Assembly: GCF_028888695.1 (NCBI RefSeq)
Contig: NZ_PNFF01000003.1
Location: 62,001-126,000 of the forward strand
Direction of reading: 5' to 3'
DNA length: 64,000 nt
Origin: Bacillus methanolicus
Lineage (GTDB): Bacteria > Bacillota > Bacilli > Bacillales > Cytobacillaceae
Below, in pieces: positions 34,499-43,051 of the stretch. Position numbers and translations under genes: made by a program. Position 1 is the stretch's first letter, and each line of letters begins with the position of its first letter. The notes beneath the pieces are model-generated. The model ran no database searches, was not told the origin of the DNA, and worked only from the letters and a program-made list of their open reading frames with translations.

Positions 34499-34882
34499 TT
34501 CTTGAATATCAATAATACAATCGATTCTTATTTCTTGCCAGTCGCCAAATTTATCAACAATCCGAATAACTCTCTTTTTTTCATCGAAATAATGTATTCT
34601 CCCGATAATAATTTCATACCGGTGATTATTATAATATGTAACCGTAAGTTCTTTTGGAAATTCCATGCTATCGGAGATAATTTGGTTAAAATATTCTAAC
34701 AGCTGTTCATCTAAAAAAGGTTTTTCTATATATTCTTGTTCTTTATGTAACTGTCTAAGGCTTGAAACGAATTCTGGTTGTAGTGCTACTGTAGGAAATT
34801 TTTTGAGTCCTCTGTCTCGAAGTGTCATTTTTAATCCCTTCTTTAAAAGAACGTTTGTTCTTATTTTACCCTCTTGATTCAT
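34496..34882 (-). CDS. YolD-like family protein
   Basis: The 128-residue protein shows the YolD signature at its C-terminus: G-R-I-H-Y-F-D, then R-V-I-R-I-V-D, W-Q-E-I-R-I-D and I-I-D-I (about residues 92-126). YolD proteins usually lie beside a Y-family DNA polymerase (UvrX/YqjW type) in Bacilli and are found on phages and plasmids. No polymerase gene is adjacent here. The first 40 residues are basic, and an R-D-R-G-L-K-K-F segment is also typical of the family start. Confidence 0.8.
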   Translation of the reverse strand: MNQEGKIRTNVLLKKGLKMTLRDRGLKKFPTVALQPEFVSSLRQLHKEQEYIEKPFLDEQLLEYFNQIISDSMEFPKELTVTYYNNHRYEIIIGRIHYFDEKKRVIRIVDKFGDWQEIRIDCIIDIQE

Positions 34883-34971
34883 AAATCACAAGGAATACCT
34901 TGTGATATTTCTTGAATATTTGAAAAGAAAAAATGCAAATTAATCTAATAAGATACGAAATGGCTAACCCT

Positions 34972-35256
34972 TTACAAAATCGCTACCGATTCCTTATCCC
35001 TTAAAAAAGCTGCCTTTTGTCGATTGTTAAAATGCTTTTCATATTCAAAATTTAAAAAATCTAGAAATTCATTTATCTCCTCTTGATCAGAATAAATAAC
35101 GGAAATAATTTTTTTGGCCCGGCGATTGGCCATTTCTTTAGTTTTACTTACCTTTATCTTGCTGAAAACATTCCGATAAAAATAGTACTCACCATCATCG
35201 TTTTCTGTCTCTTGTGTCAAGTAGTTAAATAAAGATTTTAAAGCATTTATATCCTT
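34972..35256 (-). pseudogene. Fragment of an XerS-like tyrosine recombinase
   Basis: The reading frame (about residues 150-245 equivalent) aligns by eye with the middle of the intact recombinase at 52266-53399: A-L-K-S-L-F-N-Y-L-T-Q-E-T-E-N against A-L-R-S-L-F-K-Y-L-T-T-Q-T-E-N, G-E-Y-Y-F-Y-R-N-V against G-E-P-Y-F-Y-R-N-V, and R-D-K-E-S-V-A-I-L against R-E-R-D-V-A-I-L. The catalytic C-terminal half and the N-terminal domain are missing, so it is a remnant. Confidence 0.8.
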
Positions 35257-35512
35257 AATACAGTCTCATTTGAACGCTTCTTTTCAACGCCTTCTCGTTC
35301 GCTTATGAGGTGTCTTTCGTTAATAATGCATGCTTCTATAGAGTCATACCTCTTAATGTACTTTTTTCCTCTCATTCTTTCTCGTTTATTTAAACAAATA
35401 ATATATCATAAGAAAACATTATTTATTGGGTATATTTTACTATTTAATTATCTAAATATTGAAAAGGGTTAAAACACAAAATAAAGTTTTTGTTTAATAA
35501 AGTCGAATAAAG
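35257..35512. other. Gap upstream of the riboswitch operon
   Basis: AT-rich intergenic DNA with no open frame that I can support. It begins at the broken recombinase fragment and ends at the promoter at 35513. Confidence 0.4.
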
Positions 35513-35540
35513 TTGAAAAAATTATATGAATTGGTATAAT
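35513..35540 (+). promoter_or_regulatory. Candidate promoter upstream of the cyclic-di-GMP riboswitch
   Basis: TTGAAA at 35513, a 16-nt spacer and a perfect TATAAT at 35535 form a good SigA promoter. It is about 290 nt before the riboswitch. A closer promoter cannot be excluded (for example TTGAAT near 35778). Confidence 0.5.
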
Positions 35541-35829
35541 CTAGATGAATTCATTACATTTGTAATAGGAATATATTACTATTTGATGAGTTGAGACTAA
35601 AAAGGTAAAAAAGTTTGATGAAGGATCTATCGAAATATAAATATAGAAGTTTTTTGGAAAAAGACAAGAATGCTCCAGGATAAATAGGCAAGCATAAAGG
35701 TTGTAAAAAAGTAAACGAAAATACTAATGTGTAAGAAAGAAGTTATTTTATATACCTAAAATAGAAATAAAAACCATTTGAATCAGGTGAATATTGTCAA
35801 TGTAAATTTAATAACAAATGGATAATTCC

Positions 35830-35912
35830 TTCGATAATGGCAAATCCATCGAAAGGTGGAGACGCAAAGCTACGGGCCTAAGGAAAATTTATCTATGGTC
35901 GCCGGGTTACCG
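35830..35912 (+). ncRNA. Cyclic-di-GMP-I (GEMM-I) riboswitch
   Basis: The region shows the GEMM-I landmarks in order: GGCAAA, a CGAAAG tetraloop hairpin, GACGCAAAGC, GGGCCTAAG, and after a variable stem the GCCGGGTTACC receptor strand. It lies about 75 nt before a terminator hairpin that precedes folE. It should bind cyclic-di-GMP and control transcription of the pterin/partner-switching operon. Whether ligand turns expression on or off cannot be read directly. Confidence 0.92.
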
Positions 35913-35986
35913 AAAAGGATTGGAGCAAGCATAGTTAATATGTCATGTGTAAATGTTTTTAGAAACATTGCACTGTCTCATTAATT

Positions 35987-36015
35987 GTCCACCATCCTTT
36001 TTGGTGGACTTTTTT
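35987..36015 (+). terminator. Riboswitch expression-platform terminator
   Basis: GTCCACCA/TGGTGGAC stem (35987-35994 with 36002-36009) and six Ts lie between the riboswitch and folE. A second small hairpin (about 35952-35969) lies between aptamer and terminator and may take part in switching. Confidence 0.85.
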
Positions 36016-36050
36016 GTTTTACTATAAATCTACTAACTGGAGGAACACAT

Positions 36051-36620
36051 ATGAGAAATGATTTACAAAAGGAATTATTAGAGGGACATATTCGTGCAAT
36101 TTTAGAATTAATTGGCGAAGATCCAAATCGTGAAGGCTTGTTAGATACACCAAAACGTGTAGCTAACATGTTCGAAGAAGTATTTGCCGGAATAGGCGTT
36201 AATCCCGAAACAGCTTTAACAACTACTTTTGAAGAGGTTTATGAAGGGTTAGTTGTTGTAAAGGATATTAATTATTACACTTTCTGCGAACATCACCTAA
36301 TTCCTTTTTTTGGTAGAGTTCACATTGGATATATTCCGAACGGTAAGGTTGTTGGTTTAAGTAAATTTGCTCGTCTAGTTGACCTTGTTTCAAAACGGCC
36401 ACAAGTTCAAGAAAGAATGACACAACAAATTGCCGATGCTGTTATGAATGTACTCCAACCTGAAGGAGTTATTGTAAATGTTGAAGGACAACATCTTTGT
36501 ATGTGCGCTAGAGGAGTCAAAAAACCTGGCAGCTCAACTGTTACGACCATAAAAAAGGGTGTATTTAAAGAGAATGTCTCGTTAGCAGAAGAGTTTGAAC
36601 GGGTTCTTTTAAAAGATTAA
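36051..36620 (+). CDS. folE: GTP cyclohydrolase I
   Basis: I place the start at the ATG at 36051 (189 residues), with GGAGG upstream. The open frame continues left only through the terminator. The zinc and active-site motifs are present: Y-T-F-C-E-H-H-L-I-P-F (Cys and His ligands, about residues 77-87), G-Y-I-P-N-G-K-V-V-G-L-S-K, and Q-H-L-C-M-C-A-R-G-V. The length equals bacillary FolE/MtrA. It converts GTP to 7,8-dihydroneopterin triphosphate, the first step of folate and biopterin synthesis. As the first gene after the riboswitch and before PTPS and SDR genes, it should feed a tetrahydrobiopterin-type pathway. Confidence 0.95.
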   Translation: MRNDLQKELLEGHIRAILELIGEDPNREGLLDTPKRVANMFEEVFAGIGVNPETALTTTFEEVYEGLVVVKDINYYTFCEHHLIPFFGRVHIGYIPNGKVVGLSKFARLVDLVSKRPQVQERMTQQIADAVMNVLQPEGVIVNVEGQHLCMCARGVKKPGSSTVTTIKKGVFKENVSLAEEFERVLLKD

Positions 36621-36635
36621 TAGGGGGTGATTTAA

Positions 36636-37454
36636 TTGCTCTACCTTTCAAGAAAATTGTATTTCTCTGCCGCTCATTCTTATCGTATTGAGGAATGGAG
36701 TGAAGAGGATAATAAAAAGGTTTTCGGTCCATGCAGTAATCCAAACGGTCACGGACATGATTATACTTTAGAAGTTATGGTTAAAGGAGAGTTGAACAAT
36801 AAATCTGGCATTGTTGTAAATATTGCCGATATTGATAGAGTTGTTAAATCATTTGTTCAAACTGAATTAGATGGGAAATTTTTGAATAAAGAAATTCCTT
36901 ATTTTAAAGAAAATATTCCAACCACAGAAAATATAGTGACCTATTTGTGGAATTCATTAGATGGAAAAATTGAGAACTGTATTCTTCATAAAATCCGATT
37001 ACGTGAGAATGATTTCTTATATTCAGAGAAGGAGAAAGAACAAATGGTTCGATTAACACGAAAATATCATTTTTGCACAGCCCACCGATTACATAGTGAA
37101 TTATTAAGTGAGGAAGAGAATATGGCTCTCTTCGGGAAATGCAATAATCCATACGGGCATGGACATAATTATTATTTAGAAGTTACAGTAAGTGGAAAGC
37201 CTGACCCTGTTACTGGAATGATTGTTGACATTGCTAATATGGACCATATTGTAGACGAGGTCATTCTACAGAAATTTGACCATAAAAATCTCAATTTAGA
37301 TACAGAGGAATTCAAGAATTTAAATCCTACTTCTGAAAATTTAGCGATTGTAGTTTGGGATTTACTATCGAAGAAGCTTTCAAATCTCTACAAAATAGGC
37401 TTATATGAAACGGAAAAAAATTACTTTGAATATTATGGGCCTAATAAGGAGTAG
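36636..37454 (+). CDS. Tandem 6-pyruvoyl-tetrahydropterin synthase (PTPS/QueD) fusion
   Basis: A TTG start follows AGGGGGTGA. The 272 residues form two PTPS domains (about 1-135 and 136-272). Both have the zinc His pattern (A-A-H-S / T-A-H-R, then G-H-G-H) and the catalytic Cys (G-P-C-S-N-P / G-K-C-N-N-P). The second domain keeps the Asp-His pair (F-D-H-K-N-L-N) and the Glu near the end. The first has L-D-G-K-F-L-N and so lacks the catalytic His. Domain 1 is therefore probably degenerate or altered in activity. PTPS makes 6-pyruvoyl-tetrahydropterin from dihydroneopterin triphosphate. QueD activity is possible, but the next gene favours biopterin. Confidence 0.85.
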   Translation: MLYLSRKLYFSAAHSYRIEEWSEEDNKKVFGPCSNPNGHGHDYTLEVMVKGELNNKSGIVVNIADIDRVVKSFVQTELDGKFLNKEIPYFKENIPTTENIVTYLWNSLDGKIENCILHKIRLRENDFLYSEKEKEQMVRLTRKYHFCTAHRLHSELLSEEENMALFGKCNNPYGHGHNYYLEVTVSGKPDPVTGMIVDIANMDHIVDEVILQKFDHKNLNLDTEEFKNLNPTSENLAIVVWDLLSKKLSNLYKIGLYETEKNYFEYYGPNKE

Positions 37455-37459
37455 AGACT

Positions 37460-38161
37460 ATGGAAAATAAGGAACAGCTAAAAGGAAAAACAATTGTTAT
37501 TACTGGTTCCAGTAAAGGTATAGGAAAAGAAACTGCGTTATTACTAAAAGACAGAGGTGCAAACCTTGTATTAGGCAGCCGCAGCAATATAGAAAAAGTT
37601 AGTGAAAACCTTCTCGAATTACCATTAGATGTGAAAAGCGAACAATCAGTAAAAGAGTTTTATGAACGAGCTGTTAAACATTTTGGAACTATTGATGTTT
37701 TGATTAATTGTGCAGGTGTAGGTATGTTTGCAAACACCATTGATTTATCAACAGATGATTTTGACCAAATGATTTCTGTTAATTTACGAGGAACATACCT
37801 TACATGTAAATATTTTGGCAAACATATGGCTGAACAAGGGATAGGGCAAATTATAAACTTAGTATCAATCGCTGGAACAACTGCACTGCCAGGATGTGGA
37901 GGCTATTCCGCATCAAAATTTGGTGTTCTAGGCTTAACCAAAGTGTTACAACTAGAACTTCGACAAAAAGGAGTCCAAGTCACAGGGGTTATTCCTGGAG
38001 CGGTTAGCAGTAGCTTTTGGGAAAATATTGAACCAAAACCAGATATATCGAAAATGATTCCTGCAGTTACAGTTGCAAAGCATTTACTATATTTAATTAC
38101 TCAACCGTCTGGGGCATTTGTTGATGAGATAACAATTATGCCACCTCTAGGAATCTTATAG
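37460..38161 (+). CDS. SDR oxidoreductase, sepiapterin-reductase-like
   Basis: The 233-residue protein is a classical short-chain dehydrogenase: T-G-S-S-K-G-I-G (about 16-23) for NAD(P), N-C-A-G (about 83-86), Ser in V-S-I-A-G and Y-S-A-S-K (about 149-153) as catalytic Tyr/Lys. Arg in G-S-R-S after strand 2 favours NADPH. Following folE and PTPS it is best read as the reductase that finishes tetrahydrobiopterin. The substrate is inferred from context. It starts 6 nt after the PTPS stop with GGAGTAG as ribosome site. Confidence 0.8.
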   Translation: MENKEQLKGKTIVITGSSKGIGKETALLLKDRGANLVLGSRSNIEKVSENLLELPLDVKSEQSVKEFYERAVKHFGTIDVLINCAGVGMFANTIDLSTDDFDQMISVNLRGTYLTCKYFGKHMAEQGIGQIINLVSIAGTTALPGCGGYSASKFGVLGLTKVLQLELRQKGVQVTGVIPGAVSSSFWENIEPKPDISKMIPAVTVAKHLLYLITQPSGAFVDEITIMPPLGIL

Positions 38162-38175
38162 AGGGGGTTACTTTC

Positions 38176-39120
38176 TTGAGGCGGTTATTAGATAAAATTT
38201 TGAAACCTTCTTCTAAAGAAACTCAAATTGGAACTCCGTCTCTCCCTTCTAATTTAACTTTTACGGAACTAGCCTATATGACTAAGAGGGGTTTTCTTGC
38301 GAAAAAGCTAGGTCACTATCTTGGCTTACATACAGATGAAGGGGATTCATTGTTTTTTCTCTCATTATCTAAATCTTCTTTTGCGAATCCAAATAAAGAA
38401 AATCAAAGTGAATTTATTCTCTATTTAAGTGAACAACTATTGAAATGGAGCGATCAAAATCAAGATGTTCCACAACAAATAAAAAGTTTAGATATTAGAG
38501 TCGACATTCAAAATGCTATGTTAAAGGCTTACGAAATATACAAAAGCGACTTATTTAACATACCAGCAGAGAAAGAGAAAACAGTTTCAACTAACCTAAC
38601 AAGTAACGATAAATGGGAAGTTTATCGAGATGTCATTTTCGCAGTAACTCAAGGAAAGTTTTTGCTGATTAAGAAAGAAGAAGTGAACAAATATAAAGAA
38701 GGAATCGTATTATGTGAAGGAACGATAAAAAACCGCTCTGATATTCCAATTTGCCGTACCCTTGCAAGAGAAAGTCTAGAGTTAGAGGGTTTTAATAAAA
38801 CAACTATAATGAGTTGGTTATTGGTTTTGTCAGAAGCTATTACGAATATCGTTAAGCATGCTGAAGAAGGAAAAATGACATTAATAAAAGATGAAAAGAA
38901 CCAGGAAATAAGATTTGTTATCGAGGATAAAGGTCCTGGATTCGCTTTAAAAAATTTGCCTAAAATGACTCTTTTAGCTGGATATTCAACAAAAAATTCT
39001 TTAGGTCAAGGATTTACTTTAATGATGAAGATGGCTAAAACGATTTCTCTGTTTACTTCTTCAGAAGGGTCCATCATTATTTTAATTTTTGATTTAAAAA
39101 AAGAGAATACAACGAAATGA
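38176..39120 (+). CDS. HATPase_c anti-sigma-factor-type serine kinase with N-terminal domain
   Basis: A TTG start follows GAGGGGG. The 314-residue product has an unassigned N-terminal half (about 1-180) and a C-terminal GHKL ATPase domain. That domain has N-box S-E-A-I-T-N-I-V-K-H-A (about 216-226), G1 box E-D-K-G-P-G-F (about 245-251) and G2 box S-T-K-N-S-L-G-Q-G-F (about 268-277). This is the RsbW/SpoIIAB/RsbT type rather than a His kinase (no DHp helix). It should phosphorylate a STAS protein, two of which are encoded in the operon. The N-terminal extension is unusual and may be the sensor or output part. Confidence 0.85.
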   Translation: MRRLLDKILKPSSKETQIGTPSLPSNLTFTELAYMTKRGFLAKKLGHYLGLHTDEGDSLFFLSLSKSSFANPNKENQSEFILYLSEQLLKWSDQNQDVPQQIKSLDIRVDIQNAMLKAYEIYKSDLFNIPAEKEKTVSTNLTSNDKWEVYRDVIFAVTQGKFLLIKKEEVNKYKEGIVLCEGTIKNRSDIPICRTLARESLELEGFNKTTIMSWLLVLSEAITNIVKHAEEGKMTLIKDEKNQEIRFVIEDKGPGFALKNLPKMTLLAGYSTKNSLGQGFTLMMKMAKTISLFTSSEGSIIILIFDLKKENTTK

Positions 39121-39210
39121 AATGCAAATACTAAAAATTTGTATAGCATTAGCACAAAGAATAGGAATTCCTCTAACATTGTAAATTAACTATGAATGGA
39201 GATGACAAAA

Positions 39211-40287
39211 TTGCAATTACATATGAAAAATACAATCTCCAAAACGATTGAAAGAACATTGAGAACAGCTCAACTGATTGATCCATTTTGGGAAAGGTGG
39301 CTAGTTCATGGAATTGACTCTGATGATTTAAATCGAGTTAAGCCACACATAAAAACTCTCAAAGGATGGATTCAATCCTGGGAAGAACTAGCTGAAGAAA
39401 AAATAAAAAAAGCTTCCATTCTAGAGAAAAACAGTCTTTATTATGAATCTGAATATTTGTATCGCCAAGCAGCTCTTTGTTTTAACCTGAATTATTGGAT
39501 TTATCCGGAACGAACAAAGGAAAAACAATTTTGGTATAACAAATGTTTAGCCTACACATATAAGGCGGATTCACTATCTGAGTTTAAAGTAAAATATACA
39601 TCTATTTACACAGATGGTATTCCATGCTCTGGAAGAATTCGGATTCCTTCTACCCCAAAAGGATGTATTGTCATCATTAATCCGATTGATTCATCTAAAG
39701 AAGAATTGTTTAAATATGAAATGGAATTTTTGGAAAATGGATATGCTACGGTAAGTTTTGATGGACCAGGACAAGGAGAGACTTTCACCATGAATGGATT
39801 AATTGGTTCTGGAACAAGATGGGAGCTTTTCACAACCAATTTGATTAATTATGCCCGAAACATTTTTCCTAATCTTCCTATTTATTTATTCGGAACCAGC
39901 TTAGGGGCAACTTGGGTATTGCTTGGAAGCAGTCATCCTGAAGTTAGAAAATCGGTAGCGGTCAGTCCTGCGGTGGAACTAGAAAAAATGAATATGCCTA
40001 GTTATTTTCAGGAAAGAATGAACATTGCGTGCAATTTAGCTCCAGATCAAAAGACGATACCAAACTTTAGCGAGATCAATTATCAATGTCCTATTCTAGT
40101 GTTCCATGGAAATAAAGATATGATGGTACCTAATGAGGAAATGTATAAATTATTTGAAAAACTTCCAACTGGAAAACAATTAATAGAATATAAAGATGAG
40201 GGACATTGTTGTAATAACAAGTTAGATGAGATTCGTAAATTATCATTGATGTGGTTTTCTGATAAGTGTTTAAGTGAGGTAAATTGA
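39211..40287 (+). CDS. Alpha/beta hydrolase (FrsA-like fold)
   Basis: I favour the TTG at 39211 because GGAG lies 9 nt upstream. ATG codons at 39196 and 39202 would add three to five residues. The protein of about 358 residues has an N-terminal helical lid (about 1-125) and a hydrolase core. The core has nucleophile elbow G-T-S-L-G-A, an acid in H-G-N-K-D-M-M-V-P and His in D-E-G-H-C-C, so the triad is complete. Its place in a partner-switching operon recalls RsbQ, the hydrolase that works with the phosphatase RsbP in Bacillus subtilis, though it is longer and of the FrsA/esterase-like subtype. A small-molecule signal may be its substrate. Confidence 0.75.
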   Translation: MQLHMKNTISKTIERTLRTAQLIDPFWERWLVHGIDSDDLNRVKPHIKTLKGWIQSWEELAEEKIKKASILEKNSLYYESEYLYRQAALCFNLNYWIYPERTKEKQFWYNKCLAYTYKADSLSEFKVKYTSIYTDGIPCSGRIRIPSTPKGCIVIINPIDSSKEELFKYEMEFLENGYATVSFDGPGQGETFTMNGLIGSGTRWELFTTNLINYARNIFPNLPIYLFGTSLGATWVLLGSSHPEVRKSVAVSPAVELEKMNMPSYFQERMNIACNLAPDQKTIPNFSEINYQCPILVFHGNKDMMVPNEEMYKLFEKLPTGKQLIEYKDEGHCCNNKLDEIRKLSLMWFSDKCLSEVN

Positions 40288-40288
40288 T

Positions 40289-41860
40289 ATGCAAGGTAAA
40301 AATTTAACTCTACGCAGGCAATTTCTAATAAGAATCCTTTCAATTTTACTCATGATCGCTCTTGTGTCTGGCACAGTTCAAATTTATTTAATGAAAGGAC
40401 AGATTGTTAATCAAACCAATAACCAAGCAGAAGCAATAGCAAATAATGTGCTAAGAGCAATACAAGGAACAGAATTAGCAACAACCACGATTGAACATCA
40501 AATTGATTTAAAATTAGTTTCTTATTCCAAACATATTGCCGACTTAATTAAAGATAAAGAAAAAAATGAAATTACAAATACGGAACTTATAAAAATTCGA
40601 GATCAGTTAGGATTAGCAGGAATTACTATTTTTTCAGAAACAGAATCTAAGGATGATATTGTGGGTTTTGCAGCAACAGAAAAAGAAGAAGTGGGATTTA
40701 GTTTCAAGGAAGCAGGTTTCTTTGAGATTGGACAAGTTTTACTCCATAAAGAAAAACCTACTCTTTCAGGTGCTACATTTACGGACAAAAATATTGTTGT
40801 TTTACCAACAGCACAATCTGCCTCACATAAAGATAAACCAACTTTTTTTAAGTATGCTTATTATCATGTTCCCGATACTAAATACATTATCAATCCTTAT
40901 ATCGAAGCAAATGAAGTACACAACTATATTAAAGCAGTAGGACCAAACGCAACGATACAAGAATTAGTTCAAAAAAATAAAATTGTCCAAGAAATTGCTG
41001 TTCTAAACCCTAAAGTGTTTGCCGATCCTTCACTTGAAAAGCAGTTATATCCACCACTAAAAAAGGTTGAAGCTGGAAGCTTTAAATTGCAAACGAAGAA
41101 AGACAATGAGTTTCTGACTAAATCTAATATTAAAAAAAGATCATATATAGAACGAGTAAATGGAAAAAAAGTATATAAAATGTTTCTACCACTAGATGAA
41201 AATAAAGTTATATATTTGGCGTTAGATTATGGAAAAATGAGCGGGCCTCTCTACCGTCATTCAATCATATTAATCATATCCGGACTTATTTCCCTTATTG
41301 CATTATTCCTGTTAACTGCAAGGTTCTTTAACAGAATCTATGAAAATATTCAAAAAATCAAAAGTCAGATTCAGTTACTGGAAGAGGGAAAATTAACTGG
41401 AAAAAGTGAAATTATGGATGGTAGTGAGCTAGAAAAATTATCTCAAAGTACAAACCGAATGGTAGATAAATTAAATAAACTTGTAAAGGATATACAAGAA
41501 CAAGCTGTTAAAACACAACGACTTTCATTGCTTTTAGAAGCGGAAGCCTCTCAATCTGTTGAGAAGATGTATGAGTTATCAACGGAAAATACGATTAAAT
41601 CTAGAGATTATTTATATGAAATTACAGAGTTTTTAGATGAAATTATTGAAGTGTTAAATCCATATAAAGAAAATGATAATGTTGCTAAAATCATGGATAA
41701 AGTAGAGGTAATAAGACAAGTTGCGAATGAACGCACAGCTGCAACGACAGACATGACTATCACCCTTTCAGATTTACTTCATTCATTACATGGACAATCT
41801 AGAGAGTTATCTGACATATCCAACACCTTACTTACATACATGAGCAAATTTAAACTTTAA
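40289..41860 (+). CDS. Membrane sensor protein with extracellular domain and HAMP-like linker
   Basis: The 523-residue protein has a first membrane helix (about 13-33), an extracellular domain of about 290 residues, and a second helix (about 327-347). A HAMP-like segment follows (N-R-I-Y-E-N-I-Q-K-I-K, about 350-400), then a coiled-coil and helical C-terminal region (to 523). The topology is that of a chemoreceptor or phosphatase-linked sensor, but the hairpin tip signature of methyl-accepting proteins is absent. It sits just upstream of STAS and PP2C genes and is a good candidate to pass an external signal to them. Its start follows GAGG 2 nt after the hydrolase stop. Confidence 0.75.
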   Translation: MQGKNLTLRRQFLIRILSILLMIALVSGTVQIYLMKGQIVNQTNNQAEAIANNVLRAIQGTELATTTIEHQIDLKLVSYSKHIADLIKDKEKNEITNTELIKIRDQLGLAGITIFSETESKDDIVGFAATEKEEVGFSFKEAGFFEIGQVLLHKEKPTLSGATFTDKNIVVLPTAQSASHKDKPTFFKYAYYHVPDTKYIINPYIEANEVHNYIKAVGPNATIQELVQKNKIVQEIAVLNPKVFADPSLEKQLYPPLKKVEAGSFKLQTKKDNEFLTKSNIKKRSYIERVNGKKVYKMFLPLDENKVIYLALDYGKMSGPLYRHSIILIISGLISLIALFLLTARFFNRIYENIQKIKSQIQLLEEGKLTGKSEIMDGSELEKLSQSTNRMVDKLNKLVKDIQEQAVKTQRLSLLLEAEASQSVEKMYELSTENTIKSRDYLYEITEFLDEIIEVLNPYKENDNVAKIMDKVEVIRQVANERTAATTDMTITLSDLLHSLHGQSRELSDISNTLLTYMSKFKL

Positions 41861-41873
41861 GGGAGAGAGTATT

Positions 41874-42194
41874 ATGTCTTTAACTGTTAAACAAGAAGAA
41901 CAAGCGTCAACCATAATCCTTAAAATAAAAGGTGTTTTAGATATTACAACTTCCCATGTAATAGAGCCTTACTTAGAAAAAATTGATAATGATATCAAGA
42001 TATTAATACTGGATTTAACTGAATTAGAGTTTATTGATTCTACTGGTATTGGATCCATTATGAATGCCATCTATTTATCACAGGAGAAAAATATTCAACT
42101 TAAACTTCAAGGTGTTAATGAATTAACTCACCATGTTTTTGAGACAGTTGGGCTATATCAGATTCTAGAAACAATACAAGGGGAGATTCATTAA
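41874..42194 (+). CDS. STAS-domain anti-sigma-factor antagonist
   Basis: The 106-residue protein is a single STAS domain with the phosphorylation motif I-D-S-T-G-I-G (Ser about residue 58) as in RsbV/SpoIIAA. The HATPase protein should phosphorylate it and the PP2C protein dephosphorylate it. GGGAGAGAG is the ribosome site, and the last base overlaps the start of the PP2C gene. Confidence 0.9.
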   Translation: MSLTVKQEEQASTIILKIKGVLDITTSHVIEPYLEKIDNDIKILILDLTELEFIDSTGIGSIMNAIYLSQEKNIQLKLQGVNELTHHVFETVGLYQILETIQGEIH

Positions 42195-43051
42195 TGTATA
42201 AAGACAATCAAATTTATGCCCATGAAGACTCCTCTAATGAACAAAAAATGATGGATAAAACATTACAACGAGAAATTGACTTAGCCAGAAATATCCAAAT
42301 CCAACTCTTAAATGGAAAAACTCCTGCTTTCGAAGGTGGGGAAGTATCCGGTTTTTCCCTTCCTGCTAGATTAATTGGTGGAGATTATTACGATTTTTAC
42401 CCTTTAGTAAATGGGAAGATTCGCATTGTTATTGGTGATGTAATGGGTAAAGGTATTCCTGCCGCTATGTTAATGATTTTAACAAGAGGCGCATTTCGTA
42501 GTGCAGCTGAAAATACAAAAAGTCCAGGAGAAACTTTATATTCTATTAATCAAGCACTTTATGAAGACTTACGAACATTGAAATCATTTGTAACTCTTTT
42601 TTGCGCTGATTGGGACCCAAAAACAAGGATTCTTACTTATGCAAATGCAGGGCATAACCTGCCGCTTTATATCAAAGGTAAAGAGAAAGTGGTAGAGGAA
42701 CTGCCGAAAGTAAGTGGTATCATGATAGGTGGACTTCCAAATCAAGTGTATAAAGAGAATAGTATTTATTTAAATGAACTGGACACCATATTCTTTTATA
42801 CAGATGGAATTATAGAGGCTCAAAATAAAGACTGTGAACAATATAAATTGGAACGGCTTATTCAGGCGTTATTAGATAATGTTGAAAAAGACGTTGGAGA
42901 GATTAAGAAGAGTGTGATGGAATCAATAATCAATTTTACAGAAGGTGTTCCTCAAAAAGACGATATAACAATGGTTTTGTTAAAGGTGTACAAACAAAAA
43001 GTAGATAATACCAGTTTAAATTCTCTGGTAAAGTTAGGGGGAATGTTGTAA
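42194..43051 (+). CDS. SpoIIE/RsbU-type PP2C serine phosphatase
   Basis: The 285-residue protein has a short N-terminal linker helix with A-R-N-I-Q-I-Q-L-L, as in RsbU-type phosphatases. The SpoIIE-like PP2C domain follows: G-G-D-Y-Y-D-F (metal Asp), G-D-V-M-G-K-G-I-P-A-A, A-N-A-G-H-N, F-Y-T-D-G-I-I-E and Q-K-D-D-I-T. All metal-binding Asp positions are present. It should dephosphorylate one of the STAS proteins. No PAS or receiver domain is fused, so its control probably comes from the membrane sensor or the hydrolase. It overlaps both neighbours by one base. Confidence 0.92.
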   Translation: MYKDNQIYAHEDSSNEQKMMDKTLQREIDLARNIQIQLLNGKTPAFEGGEVSGFSLPARLIGGDYYDFYPLVNGKIRIVIGDVMGKGIPAAMLMILTRGAFRSAAENTKSPGETLYSINQALYEDLRTLKSFVTLFCADWDPKTRILTYANAGHNLPLYIKGKEKVVEELPKVSGIMIGGLPNQVYKENSIYLNELDTIFFYTDGIIEAQNKDCEQYKLERLIQALLDNVEKDVGEIKKSVMESIINFTEGVPQKDDITMVLLKVYKQKVDNTSLNSLVKLGGML

